Shown: one piece after another, positions 7,290 through 17,817 of the stretch
Layout of the letters: each line of letters opens with the position of its first letter
Numbering within the stretch: position 1 is the stretch's first letter
From: an uncultured SAR116 cluster alpha proteobacterium
GTDB taxonomy: Bacteria > Pseudomonadota > Alphaproteobacteria > Puniceispirillales > Marisalimonadaceae
Direction of reading: 5' to 3'
DNA length: 64,000 bases
NCBI GenBank assembly: GCA_902578805.1
Contig: CACHEH010000004.1
Span: 1 to 64,000 of the forward strand
Notes under the pieces: generated by a model
The model's database searches: none
What the model was told of the DNA's origin: nothing
The model's input: the letters and a program-made list of their open reading frames with translations, nothing else
Program-made: the position numbers and the translations under genes

Positions 7290-10082
7290 ATGAGCTTATA
7301 TTCAGATTATTTGACACAAATAGAGAATCGAAAAAAAGAAGGCTTGAAACCTAAACCAATTGAAGACGGTGAATTGCTTAAAGAAATAATTTCACAAATA
7401 AAGGATCCTAATAATAAACATAGAAAAAACTCTATTGATTTTCTGATTTACAACACTATTCCTGGAACAACATCAGCCGCTTTGGAAAAGTCTAAGTTTT
7501 TAAAAGAAATAATTTTAGAAAGTACAATGGTTGATGAAATTAAACCATCATTTGCGTTTGAATTATTATCTCACATGAAAGGTGGTCCGTCTATAGAAGT
7601 TCTTCTTGATTTAGCTCTAAGCGATAATAAATCCACCGCATTTGAAGCAGCGGAAGTTTTAAAAACCCAAGTATTTTTATATGAGGTTGACACTTCCAGA
7701 TTAGAAAATGCTTACAAAGATGGAAACAAAATTGCAGAAGATATTCTTAAAAGTTATTCTAATGCTGAATTTTTTACTAAACTTCCAGAAATTGAAGAAG
7801 AGGTAAAAGTTGTAACTTACGTTGCTGCAGAGGGTGATATTTCTACGGATTTGTTATCACCTGGAAATCAGGCACATTCTAGATCGGATCGAGAGCTACA
7901 TGGGAAATGTATGATTTCAGAAAAAGCCCAATTGGAAATTACTGAATTAAAAAAGCAACATCCAGATAAGCGTGTAATGTTAATCGCTGAAAAGGGTACT
8001 ATGGGTGTTGGATCATCAAGAATGTCTGGTGTCAATAATGTTGCCTTATGGACTGGAAAGCAAGCAAGTCCTTATGTGCCGTTTGTAAATATTGCGCCAA
8101 TTGTTGCAGGTACAAATGGAATTTCTCCAATATTTTTAACAACTGTAGGAGTTACAGGAGGAATAGGTGTAGACCTAAAAAATTGGGTAAAAAAACTTGA
8201 TTCAGATGGTAATCCAATAATTAACAATGATGATAATCCAATCCTAGAACAGAAATATAGTGTAGATACTGGTACAGTATTAAAAATTAATACAAAAAAG
8301 AAAAAACTTTTTGATGAAACAGGAGAGAAAGAATTAGTTGATTTATCATCTTCGTTTTCACCTCAAAAACAAGAATTCATGAAAGCAGGTGGATCCTATG
8401 CAATTGTTTTCGGAAAAAAATTGCAAAGTTTTGCCTGTGAGGTTCTAAATGTCGAATTAAAATCTGCTTTTGCACCTTCAAAACAAATTTATAATGAAGG
8501 GCAAGGATTTACAGCTGTTGAGAAGATATTTAATGCAAATGCGGTAGGTGTAGAAGATGATGTGCTTTTACACGCTGGCTCTGATGTAAGAGTAAAAGTA
8601 AATATTGTTGGATCACAAGATACTACAGGTTTAATGACATCACAAGAATTAGAGGCAATGGCAGCAACTGTAATTTCACCGACCGTAGACGGGGCTTATC
8701 AATCAGGATGTCATACAGCTTCAGTTTGGGATTTTAAAGCTCAGGAAAATACCCCAAGACTGATGAAATTTATGCATAAATTTGGTCTCATTACTGCGCG
8801 TGACCCAAAAGATTCTTATCATTCAATGACTGATGTTATACACAAAGTATTGAATGATATAACTGTTGATGATTGGTCAATTATTATTGGTGGTGACTCT
8901 CATACTAGAATGTCAAAAGGTGTAGCATTCGGAGCAGACTCTGGGACTGTTGCTTTGGCCTTGGCAACTGGTGAGGCAACTATGCCAATACCAGAGTCAG
9001 TCAAAGTAACATTTAAGGGCAAAATGGGTGATCATATGGACTTCAGAGATGTAGTGCACGCTACACAAGCCCAGATGCTTAAGCAGTTTGGTGATAATGT
9101 ATTTCAAGGAAAAATTATTGAAGTTCATTTGGGAACTCTTCTTGCTGACCAAGCTTTTACTTTTACTGATTGGACTGCCGAGATGAAAGCAAAGGCATCA
9201 ATATGTATTTCAGAGGATGCAACACTAATTAAGTCACTAGAAATTGCTAAAGACAGAATACAGGTCATGATAGACAAGGGAATGGAAAACGAAAATAAAA
9301 TGCTTAATAAGTTAATAGGCATTGCAGAAAAAAGAATCTCAGAAATTAAATCTAGTGAAAAGCCTGCCTTAAGACCTGATGTAAATGCGAAGTATTCCGC
9401 AGAAGTTGAAGTTGATTTAGACTTAATAGATGAACCAATGATTGCTGATCCAGATGTTAATAATTCAGACGTGTCAAAGAGATACACACATGATACAATT
9501 AGACCAATTTCTTATTACAATGCTGAAAAAAAAGTGGATTTAGGTTTTGTCGGCTCTTGTATGGTACATAAAGGCGATGTAAAAATTGTCGCACAGATGC
9601 TTCGTAATCTTGAAAAAGCTTCGGGTCAGGTAAAGTTTAAGGCACCTTTAGTTTTAGCAGCTCCAACTTATAATATAATTGATGAACTTAAGGATGAGGG
9701 TGACTGGAGTATCTTACAAAAATATTCAGGTTTTGAATTTGATGATAAAAATCCTAAGAAATCAGCTCGTCTAGAATATGAAAATATTCTTTACCTTGAA
9801 AGGCCAGGATGTAATCTTTGCATGGGCAATCAAGAAAAAGCAGCAAAGGGTGACACAGTGTTAGCCACTTCAACTAGACTATTTCAAGGAAGAGTAGTTG
9901 AAGACTCCCAAGAAAAAAAAGGAGAGTCACTGCTTGCATCAACACCAGTTGTTGTTCTTTCAGCGATTTTGGGAAGAACCCCAACTATAGATGAGTATAA
10001 AATAGCTGTTGAAGGTATTGATCTTACTAAATTTGCACCACCATTAGAAAAAAATCAAAATAGTTTATCAGCACATTTTTAA
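7290..10082 (+). CDS. acnB: Aconitate hydratase B
   Basis: 930 aa; N-terminal helical domain; VMLIAEKGTMGVGSSRMSGVNN, GDSHTRMSKGVAFGADSG, CNLCMGNQEK. Confidence 0.95.
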   Translation: MSLYSDYLTQIENRKKEGLKPKPIEDGELLKEIISQIKDPNNKHRKNSIDFLIYNTIPGTTSAALEKSKFLKEIILESTMVDEIKPSFAFELLSHMKGGPSIEVLLDLALSDNKSTAFEAAEVLKTQVFLYEVDTSRLENAYKDGNKIAEDILKSYSNAEFFTKLPEIEEEVKVVTYVAAEGDISTDLLSPGNQAHSRSDRELHGKCMISEKAQLEITELKKQHPDKRVMLIAEKGTMGVGSSRMSGVNNVALWTGKQASPYVPFVNIAPIVAGTNGISPIFLTTVGVTGGIGVDLKNWVKKLDSDGNPIINNDDNPILEQKYSVDTGTVLKINTKKKKLFDETGEKELVDLSSSFSPQKQEFMKAGGSYAIVFGKKLQSFACEVLNVELKSAFAPSKQIYNEGQGFTAVEKIFNANAVGVEDDVLLHAGSDVRVKVNIVGSQDTTGLMTSQELEAMAATVISPTVDGAYQSGCHTASVWDFKAQENTPRLMKFMHKFGLITARDPKDSYHSMTDVIHKVLNDITVDDWSIIIGGDSHTRMSKGVAFGADSGTVALALATGEATMPIPESVKVTFKGKMGDHMDFRDVVHATQAQMLKQFGDNVFQGKIIEVHLGTLLADQAFTFTDWTAEMKAKASICISEDATLIKSLEIAKDRIQVMIDKGMENENKMLNKLIGIAEKRISEIKSSEKPALRPDVNAKYSAEVEVDLDLIDEPMIADPDVNNSDVSKRYTHDTIRPISYYNAEKKVDLGFVGSCMVHKGDVKIVAQMLRNLEKASGQVKFKAPLVLAAPTYNIIDELKDEGDWSILQKYSGFEFDDKNPKKSARLEYENILYLERPGCNLCMGNQEKAAKGDTVLATSTRLFQGRVVEDSQEKKGESLLASTPVVVLSAILGRTPTIDEYKIAVEGIDLTKFAPPLEKNQNSLSAHF

Positions 10083-10135
10083 TTCAGGTTCAAATTTTTA
10101 AGATTAACAGAAAAATTCTTGTTTAACTTAATTGA

Positions 10136-12310
10136 TTGGTTAATTGTTTGAAACAAAAAGTAAAAATTTATTCTTTACTATTCTTTTTAAGCATTTTATT
10201 AATATATTTTGAAAAAGTATTTGCCGATACAAATACTAAATTTACTCCCTACTACATTTTAGATTTAAATACTTTTGATACAATTCCTAAAAAATATTTA
10301 GAATTTGCTGAGGGATTTGATGAAAATGTTTCTTTTAAAACTCTATCTGAGTTAGAGTGGAAAAAGACTTTAGATGATGACCAATCATTTGTAAACGGTT
10401 ATTGGGTTCGTTTTAGTATCTTAAATAGTACTGTAAAAGATAGTATTGGAATTAACTATAGTTACAATAATGAGAAAAAAGTTTTTATTCACAATATAAA
10501 TGGCATCATTGAATATCCTTATTGGAGAGAGAAATTTGACAATTGGATTGATGATAAGAGGATAAGAACAAGTTATAAACTTTCTATTAAATCGAATGAA
10601 ATTGCTCAAGTTTATAGTTTTTTTAGAAAAAAACCATTTGATAGATATATGGGTAGAGACAGCTTACATCGAATGACCGTAAGTACTTGGGAAAATATTC
10701 GAACCCATCAATTTGTTAAAATTTCAGCAAATATTGCAACATTTGCAATAGCAATAACTTTTGCCATTTATTATTTGTTTATTTTCATAGTTTCTAAGGG
10801 AAATTATTTATGGCTTTCACTTAGCCTCTTTCAAATTTCTTTTCTTTCCATTACAAATTTAGTTGTTGGAAAGATTATTGGTATAACTTCCTGGTTATAT
10901 GCAAGTGAATTTTCTTTAAGTTTAATTTCCTTTTTATTCTTGTTGTTACTCCAATTTTTTAGACAGTCTCTAAACTTAAAATTGAATTACCCATTGCTTA
11001 ACAAAATATTTCTATCAGTTATAATTTTCTATATTTTAATGTCTGTTTTAAATTTTTATTCGTCTCTATTTTGGCCAAGCGTCCCTTATCTTGATTTAAA
11101 TCTTTATCCGCCTGACATGGATGGCCCAGGTCTAGTTAAGCCAAAATATTTATTTATACCTTTTATCATATTATTACTAACTTCAGCTGTTGTATCATTT
11201 CATCTGTGGAAAAAAGGCAGTAAGTATGCAAAATATTTATGTATATCCTTTGCACTTCCTTTCTTGTCGGCGCCAATTTCGGGTATAGCTTATTTATTTT
11301 ATGATTTTAATTGGATCACTTGGTTAATAATAAATTCTGCTGTTGGAATTTTATTTTTAGGGATGTTTATCACTTTCGGTTTTGCTGTCGCTCAGCAATT
11401 AAATGATATGAAATTATTAGCACTTCAACAACAAGTAAAATTAACTGAAGCTTACCAAAGATTTGTTCCATCTGAATTACTCAAAAATCTTGGGAAAAAT
11501 AGTATTTTAGACGTCTCATTAGGTGATCAAGTAAACGTAAAAATGAGTATATTATTCTCAGATATAAGATCCTTTACATCCATATCTGAGAAAATGACAC
11601 CTAGGGAGAATTTTTCTTTTTTAAATTCTTATTTAAATCAAATGAGCCCAATTATAAGAGAAAATAAAGGATACATTGATAAATTTATGGGCGATGGTGT
11701 TATGGCTCTGTTTAAGAATTCTGCAAACGACGCTGTAAAAGCAGCAATAGAAATGCAAAAATATTTAATTCAATATAATGCTAGTTCTTTTAAAAATAAA
11801 ACTCATAAAATTAATATTGGAATAGGGATTAATACCGGAGAAATGATGTTAGGTACACTAGGTGAAACAAATAGAATGGAAGGATCAGTAATCAGTGATG
11901 CTGTCAATTTAGCCTCACGACTAGAAGGGTTAACAAAAAATTATAAAGTTGGCATTATTATTTCAGAAGAAACTTATAAAAATATTAATAAAGATTTATT
12001 CGCCATTAGATTTATAGATGTTGTAGCCGTGAAAGGAAAAAATAAAGCCATAAAAATTTTTGAAGTTTTTGATGCAGATCTTGAAAAATTAAAACAATTA
12101 AAAATTGAAACTTTAAATGACTTTAAAAAAGGCATCAAAGGCTATTTTGAACATAATTTTGAAAATTCACTAAAATTATTTTCCACAATAAATAAGATTA
12201 ATCCTGATGATAAGGTAACAGAAATATTTATTAATAGATGTAAAAAAATCATAAAAGAAGGTTGGAATCCTGATTTATGGGATGGTGTTAATCGATTAAG
12301 CAATAAATAA
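10136..12310 (+). CDS. Class III adenylate/guanylate cyclase with N-terminal 7TMR-DISM-like sensor
   Basis: Extracellular region followed by about 7 hydrophobic segments, then cyclase motifs SILFSDIRSFTSISE, GYIDKFMGDGVMALF, GTLGETNRMEGSVISDAVNLASRLE. TTG start. Confidence 0.85.
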   Translation: MVNCLKQKVKIYSLLFFLSILLIYFEKVFADTNTKFTPYYILDLNTFDTIPKKYLEFAEGFDENVSFKTLSELEWKKTLDDDQSFVNGYWVRFSILNSTVKDSIGINYSYNNEKKVFIHNINGIIEYPYWREKFDNWIDDKRIRTSYKLSIKSNEIAQVYSFFRKKPFDRYMGRDSLHRMTVSTWENIRTHQFVKISANIATFAIAITFAIYYLFIFIVSKGNYLWLSLSLFQISFLSITNLVVGKIIGITSWLYASEFSLSLISFLFLLLLQFFRQSLNLKLNYPLLNKIFLSVIIFYILMSVLNFYSSLFWPSVPYLDLNLYPPDMDGPGLVKPKYLFIPFIILLLTSAVVSFHLWKKGSKYAKYLCISFALPFLSAPISGIAYLFYDFNWITWLIINSAVGILFLGMFITFGFAVAQQLNDMKLLALQQQVKLTEAYQRFVPSELLKNLGKNSILDVSLGDQVNVKMSILFSDIRSFTSISEKMTPRENFSFLNSYLNQMSPIIRENKGYIDKFMGDGVMALFKNSANDAVKAAIEMQKYLIQYNASSFKNKTHKINIGIGINTGEMMLGTLGETNRMEGSVISDAVNLASRLEGLTKNYKVGIIISEETYKNINKDLFAIRFIDVVAVKGKNKAIKIFEVFDADLEKLKQLKIETLNDFKKGIKGYFEHNFENSLKLFSTINKINPDDKVTEIFINRCKKIIKEGWNPDLWDGVNRLSNK

Positions 12311-12325
12311 TGAACTGGTAAAACA

Positions 12326-13486
12326 TTGACAAAATCGAGTACTTTAAAAAATAAACTTAAATTTAGTTTATGTGTAATAATAATGATTTTACAATTTTCT
12401 GGTTGTGATCAATTTGGATCAATACCTAAAGATGATGATTACTTAAGAATGAAAAAATCATCTAATTATAATATTCCAGAAGATAAGTTTGTAAATCAAA
12501 ACTCTGACGTTATGGAAAATGTGAAAAAAAATAGTGGATTTTGGGCGAATCCTAGAAAAAATATGGCTAATAATTTTTTCTTTAATTCCAACAAGACAGA
12601 ACCAGAAACACTGTTACCAGAAGATAAAACTTCATTAAATGAAAATTTTGTAAAAAGTAGTAATAATATTAAATTTGCTTGGTTAGGTCATTCCAGTATT
12701 TTGATGTCTATAAATAATAAGATTATTTTAATTGACCCTATATTTTCATCATCTGCGTCACCATTTAGTTGGCTTATTAAAAGGTATCAACCACCTGTAT
12801 TTAAATTGAAGGAATTACCAAAAGTTGATTTTATACTTATTTCGCATGATCATTATGATCATTTAGACATGAAAACAATAAAGTTTTTTAACAACAACAA
12901 AGATATTTCATTCGTTGTACCATTAGGAGTAGGATCTCATTTGAAAAAATGGGGAGTTGAAAATACAAGAATAACAGAGATGGATTGGTGGGATACTAAA
13001 ATAATTAAAGGTATTAAATTTATTTGTACTCCTGCGCAACATTTTTCTGGAAGAAAAGCTTTTATAGAAACACAAAAATCACTGTGGGCATCGTGGGTTG
13101 TTAAATCAGGAAAGAGAAGTTTCTATTTTAGTGGTGATTCAGGTTATGCAAAACACTATAAGGAAATTGGTGATAAATATGGTCCTATGGAGGTCGTGTT
13201 CATGGATAGTGGGCAATATAATACTCGCTGGAGGGAAGTGCATAACATGCCTGAAGAAGTTATTAAGGGCTTCATTGATTTAAAAGGTGAAAATCTTATA
13301 CCTATTCATTGGGGGATGTTTACTTTAGCAATGCATAACTGGTTTGATCCTCCAGTTGAAATTAAAAAAAGAGCAGAAGAAAAAAGTATATCTTTAATTA
13401 CTCCTATAATTGGTCAGGTAATAGATATGAAAAATTTAATTGATACTGAGAGCTGGTGGGAAAAATTTATAAATGTAATTAAATAG
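12326..13486 (+). CDS. Metallo-beta-lactamase-fold lipoprotein (NAPE-PLD/UlaG-like)
   Basis: Lipobox-like FSGC; WLGHSSILM, LIDPIF, ISHDHYDHLD, FSGDSGYAKHY, IPIHWGMF. TTG start. Confidence 0.8.
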   Translation: MTKSSTLKNKLKFSLCVIIMILQFSGCDQFGSIPKDDDYLRMKKSSNYNIPEDKFVNQNSDVMENVKKNSGFWANPRKNMANNFFFNSNKTEPETLLPEDKTSLNENFVKSSNNIKFAWLGHSSILMSINNKIILIDPIFSSSASPFSWLIKRYQPPVFKLKELPKVDFILISHDHYDHLDMKTIKFFNNNKDISFVVPLGVGSHLKKWGVENTRITEMDWWDTKIIKGIKFICTPAQHFSGRKAFIETQKSLWASWVVKSGKRSFYFSGDSGYAKHYKEIGDKYGPMEVVFMDSGQYNTRWREVHNMPEEVIKGFIDLKGENLIPIHWGMFTLAMHNWFDPPVEIKKRAEEKSISLITPIIGQVIDMKNLIDTESWWEKFINVIK

Positions 13487-13509
13487 AAAAATCAAATATT
13501 TTAAATAAA

Positions 13510-14661
13510 ATGAGATTAAATATGAAAATAAACAATTTAAATGAACTTAATACTCCTTGTTTGATTTTAGATAAAAACCTTTTAGAAAAAAATTGTAATA
13601 AAGCTAGAAAAAAATGTGATGAATTTAACACAATTTTAAGACCACATGTTAAAACTCCTAAAAGTATTGAAGTTGCTAAAATTGCTCTTGGAAAAGATGT
13701 CGGTCCTATTACTGTTTCAACTCTTGAAGAAGCTGAGTATTTTGCAAGTTCAGGTTTCAAAGATATTACTTATGCTGTTTGCATAATTCCTGCAAAACTT
13801 AAAAGATTAAATTATATTCAGTTGAAGTATAACTGCATGATACGTATGGTTATAGACTCAGTTATTGTTGCTAAAGAAATCGTTAATTATAGTAAATTAC
13901 ATAGCGCAACTTTTGAAATTCTGATTGAAATTGATTGTGGTGAAGGAAGAAGCGGTTTAGGTTACCAAGATGAAAAAATTAGAGAAATATCTAAAGTTTT
14001 TGACATAAATCATTATACAAAGTTGTTGGGAGTTTTAGCTCATGCTGGTCATAGTTATTCAACCAACAATAAAAAAGAAATTATATCAATTAGTAACATT
14101 GAACGTGAACATGCTCTTACCTCTTTAAAGAATTTTGAAAATACCAAAAATAATTTTCCTATCATAAGTATAGGATCAACTCCTACAATGTTTTATGCTG
14201 AACATTTGAAAGGTATCACTGAAGTAAGAGCAGGAATTTATATGTTTTGGGATTTAGCTCAGGCTTCAAGAGGTATTTGTGAAATAGATGAAATAGCTTT
14301 AACTGTTTTATCAAGTGTAATTGGTCATAATCAACATAAAGGAAAAATATTAATTGATGCTGGTGCATTAGCTTTATCAAAAGACATTAGTGCAAATAAT
14401 TTCATGCCTAAAGCTGGGTACGGATTAGTTTGTGATCCTCACACAGCACTACCCCTTGAAGGACTTAGCATTTCTGAAGTTCATCAAGAGCATGGATCAA
14501 TCAACATAGATAACACAAGCTGGTTTGATAAATTACCTATAGGAAGTTTAGTACGCATATTACCAAATCATGCGTGTCTAACTTGCGCAGCTTACAGTAA
14601 TTATAATATTTTAGAAAATGTAACGATTGTGGACAGTTGGTCAAGAACCAATGGTTGGTAA
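13510..14661 (+). CDS. D-threonine aldolase / D-serine dehydratase-like PLP enzyme (alanine-racemase N-terminal fold)
   Basis: LNTPCLILDKNLLEKN, LRPHVKTPKS, STLEEAEYFASSG, IEIDCGEGRSGL, PNHACLTCAAY. ATG at 13522 is an alternative start. Confidence 0.8.
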   Translation: MRLNMKINNLNELNTPCLILDKNLLEKNCNKARKKCDEFNTILRPHVKTPKSIEVAKIALGKDVGPITVSTLEEAEYFASSGFKDITYAVCIIPAKLKRLNYIQLKYNCMIRMVIDSVIVAKEIVNYSKLHSATFEILIEIDCGEGRSGLGYQDEKIREISKVFDINHYTKLLGVLAHAGHSYSTNNKKEIISISNIEREHALTSLKNFENTKNNFPIISIGSTPTMFYAEHLKGITEVRAGIYMFWDLAQASRGICEIDEIALTVLSSVIGHNQHKGKILIDAGALALSKDISANNFMPKAGYGLVCDPHTALPLEGLSISEVHQEHGSINIDNTSWFDKLPIGSLVRILPNHACLTCAAYSNYNILENVTIVDSWSRTNGW

Positions 14662-14673
14662 TTTTATAAAAAT

Positions 14674-15105
14674 CTAAACTAAAATGGATGGCACCCAACA
14701 AAATCCGTTATTATCAAGTATGTAACATTCCCTCATACCATGAGGTTTATTCATTGAATTAGATAAAATAATATAATTTTCTTTTCTTGCTCTTTCTTCT
14801 GCTCTATCAGGATCACAACCTATAACTCTTAATTCTATTCCTAATCCTTTTGATTTAGAACTTTTTATAAAATTTAGAAACGGGTGAGTACCATAAGTAT
14901 GGTATGAATGGATACACCATCTACTTCCAAACCCTTCTATTGCTGCAAAATCAGGGTCTTGATATACAATTTTAGCCTTAATAATTTTTTGTAAAAAATG
15001 TATTGAACGTTTAATGTCCTCAACTAATAAATTTATAGTTAAACCTGATAAATCTTTGGAATATTCACTGGCAGATTTCCAAGGATCTTTTTTTCTTAAT
15101 TTCAT
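14674..15105 (-). CDS. Glyoxalase/VOC-superfamily-like protein
   Basis: LTINLLVEDIKRSIHFLQKIIKAKIVYQDPDFAAI...; 143 aa; REC YILDNNGFCWVPS ending. Confidence 0.65.
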   Translation of the reverse strand: MKLRKKDPWKSASEYSKDLSGLTINLLVEDIKRSIHFLQKIIKAKIVYQDPDFAAIEGFGSRWCIHSYHTYGTHPFLNFIKSSKSKGLGIELRVIGCDPDRAEERARKENYIILSNSMNKPHGMRECYILDNNGFCWVPSILV

Positions 15106-15202
15106 AACTATTCCAATTCAAATAAGAGGTTAATTGCTTTATTATTTATTTTTAATAATTATATATAAAATATTAAATTGTTATAACTTTGAGAATTAAA
15201 TC

Positions 15203-15928
15203 ATGTCAATTTGGGGAAGTTTATTAGGTGGTGTTATTGGTTTTTCTTTAGGTGGTCCCTTTGGAGCTTTACTTGGATCATTTTTAGGAGGAAAAATTTC
15301 AAATATTAGCTCATCAAACACTTTTAGAAGCCAACAAAACTCACAACAAATTTTTGCTTTATCATTAATAATTCTCTCTGCAAAACTAAGCAAAGCTGAT
15401 GGAAGAGTTAGTAAAGAAGAATTAATTGCAGTTAAACAGAAACTTCAAATACCAGATAGTGAAATTGATCAGGTAGCCAAGATTTTTAACAAGGCTAAAG
15501 ATGAAAGCACTGGGTACGAGCCTTATGCAAAACAAATTTCTGAAATTTTTAAGGGTAACCAGAATGTTTTAGAAGAAGTCATAAATATTCTTTTTTACAT
15601 TGCAGAGGCTGACGGACATATAAGTAATGAAGAAGAATCTATGATAGCTAACATTGCTTTTATTTTTGGCCTTAGTCAGTATCAATATGAAAGTATTAAA
15701 GAGTCTAGAAAATCGTCAGACAAACTAAATCCTTATATAGTTTTAGAAAGTCAACCAACTGATGATTTAAAATCAATTAGAAAAAAATATATAAAGCTTT
15801 CTAAAGAACACCATCCAGATCTTTTGATTAGCAAAGGTGTGCCTATTGAAGTTATAAATGAGAGTAAAAATAAAATGAGAGCAATAAATGCTGCATGGGA
15901 TCAAATACAAAAATTGAAAAGTAACTAA
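15203..15928 (+). CDS. DjlA-like protein: Gly-rich N-terminal membrane segment, TerB-like domain, C-terminal J domain
   Basis: GGVIGFSLGGPFGALLGSFLGG; ADGRVSKEEL and ADGHISNEEE TerB-type repeats; HHPD in the J domain. Confidence 0.8.
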   Translation: MSIWGSLLGGVIGFSLGGPFGALLGSFLGGKISNISSSNTFRSQQNSQQIFALSLIILSAKLSKADGRVSKEELIAVKQKLQIPDSEIDQVAKIFNKAKDESTGYEPYAKQISEIFKGNQNVLEEVINILFYIAEADGHISNEEESMIANIAFIFGLSQYQYESIKESRKSSDKLNPYIVLESQPTDDLKSIRKKYIKLSKEHHPDLLISKGVPIEVINESKNKMRAINAAWDQIQKLKSN

Positions 15929-15955
15929 ATTCCAACTGAACTCATTTAACACCAT

Positions 15956-16762
15956 TTAATTAAATTCATTTTCAAAAAATTTTTTCATGTCATTTTTATA
16001 CCAATCATTGTAATCCCATGGCTCTGACGGAATAAGATTAGCTTTAGGTAAATAGATTTCAGCATCTAAAATATAATTCTTTGTATTAACTTTTATAAAT
16101 TGTCTAAAATAATTTTCACCTTCAAATCTATCTAATTTCATTAATTCATTGTACGTTAAATTTTTTGCTATTATTCCCTCAACGATGTCATTTTTGTTGT
16201 TAGTATATTTTATCAATGGATAATGAGTGTCTTTAACTTTAAATACTTTATATTTTTGTAATGTAGCAGTATCCATCATATTTTCCCTTATATCTGTACC
16301 AAGTACTGCTGTTCTAACTTCTGAAGATCTTAATGTGCCATAAAAAAACACTGCATAGTGAATATTATATTTTTTAAGTTCATCTTTAATTCTTTTTTCA
16401 TAAGAAAAACAATTATTATTTTTATTAAATTTCTTAAAATATTCTTCTGTGTTTCCATCTAATTCATGATTAATGTAATCTGCACAGCTTTTGATATAAT
16501 TGTTAATTAAAGTAGCAATTTCATGATTATAAGTTTTAATATCAAACAAATTTGTAATGGAAATTAAATGCTTTAATTCGTTCATATTAAAATCTCTTAA
16601 AACAAAACTTAACTGTAAATATGTATCTTCAAACCTATAATCATGTGGAAATTCTTCATTCCATAAATCAGTATCGAGGTTCCAGTTTTGTTTAAGATTT
16701 TTACTTAAAATTTCTAACTTTAATATTTTTACGTCATTATTTATATTCGGTTGTTCTGCCAT
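15956..16762 (-). CDS. AIG2-like gamma-glutamylcyclotransferase-fold domain with an unassigned N-terminal region of about 130 aa
   Basis: C-terminal VFFYGTLRSSEVRTAVLG and LMKLDRFEGENYFRQFI. Confidence 0.7.
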   Translation of the reverse strand: MAEQPNINNDVKILKLEILSKNLKQNWNLDTDLWNEEFPHDYRFEDTYLQLSFVLRDFNMNELKHLISITNLFDIKTYNHEIATLINNYIKSCADYINHELDGNTEEYFKKFNKNNNCFSYEKRIKDELKKYNIHYAVFFYGTLRSSEVRTAVLGTDIRENMMDTATLQKYKVFKVKDTHYPLIKYTNNKNDIVEGIIAKNLTYNELMKLDRFEGENYFRQFIKVNTKNYILDAEIYLPKANLIPSEPWDYNDWYKNDMKKFFENEFN

Positions 16763-16952
16763 TTTTTTATGATTTATTTATTGATAATTTATTTACTATA
16801 ATAATCTTTCAAATAAAATTAAAACTAATGTTGAAAATAAAAATGAAAAATATAAAGAAATGTTAAAAATAGTGTAAAGTTACCATGTATTGATCATTTA
16901 ATTAAGATTTTTAAAATAAAATTATATTTATAAATTTAGAGGAGGTCTAAAA

Positions 16953-17807
16953 GTGATTACATCCAAACTTGGTGATGTTATTGGCTTAGAAATCAATGAT
17001 CTAGATGTTACAAAGATTTCAGATAAAGAAACTATTAATAAAATATCAGATCTCTTATCAAAATTTTCTGTAGTTGTTATTAGAAATCAAAATATCAGAG
17101 ATGATGACCACATAAAATTTAGTGAAAATTTTGGCACCCTTGAACTGACAAAAGTTGGGACAGATGGATCTGGTTCAAAACTTATTATTCTTCGTAACTT
17201 TGATGAAAATGGAAACATTGTTTCACCCACAGATAGACAAAGATTAAATAATTTAGCTAACCAAGAATGGCATAGTGATAGTTCATTTAAAAAAATTCCA
17301 TCTAAAATGTCAATTTTATCAGCTAAAATGATCCCATCGCTTGGAGGAAATACAGAGTTTTTATCAATGAGAGCTAGTTATAATGCTTTACCTCAGGAAT
17401 TAAAATTAAAGATTGATGATAAAATTTGTTGGCATGATTATTCTTATGGAAGATCAAAAATTGATCCAAATTTAGTCACTCCTGAAGAAAAACAAGCTCT
17501 TCCTCCAGTTAAACAAAAATTAGTTTTGAGTGATAACAAGCATGGAAAATCTCTTTATTTAGGTGCGCATTGTAGAAATGTTGATGGCATGTCGGAAAAT
17601 GATAGTGATGCTCTATTAGCTGAAATTAATTCTTATATTGACACAGATAAATTTATTTATTCTCATGTTTGGGAACCATTTGATTTAATTATGTGGGATA
17701 ATAGAGCTGTCTTACATAGAGCCACACCGATAAAAGGCAAAATAGAAAAAAGGTTAATGGTTAGAACAACGGTAGCTGGCCAAACATCAACAATAAATGA
17801 ATATTAA
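16953..17807 (+). CDS. TauD/TfdA-family 2-oxoglutarate-dependent dioxygenase
   Basis: EWHSDSSF (HxD), IPSLGGNTEF, MWDNRAVLHRATP distal His; GTG start with GAGGAGGT RBS. Confidence 0.88.
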   Translation: MITSKLGDVIGLEINDLDVTKISDKETINKISDLLSKFSVVVIRNQNIRDDDHIKFSENFGTLELTKVGTDGSGSKLIILRNFDENGNIVSPTDRQRLNNLANQEWHSDSSFKKIPSKMSILSAKMIPSLGGNTEFLSMRASYNALPQELKLKIDDKICWHDYSYGRSKIDPNLVTPEEKQALPPVKQKLVLSDNKHGKSLYLGAHCRNVDGMSENDSDALLAEINSYIDTDKFIYSHVWEPFDLIMWDNRAVLHRATPIKGKIEKRLMVRTTVAGQTSTINEY

Positions 17808-17817
17808 ATAAAATATT

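Noticed and set aside
9125-9487. 120-aa minus-strand ORF inside acnB
   Set aside because: Fully antisense to a strongly conserved aconitase frame; serine-rich translation is typical of a shadow ORF.
13098-13283. 61-aa plus-strand ORF in the MBL lipoprotein gene
   Set aside because: Out-of-frame with an intact metallo-beta-lactamase domain; no RBS.
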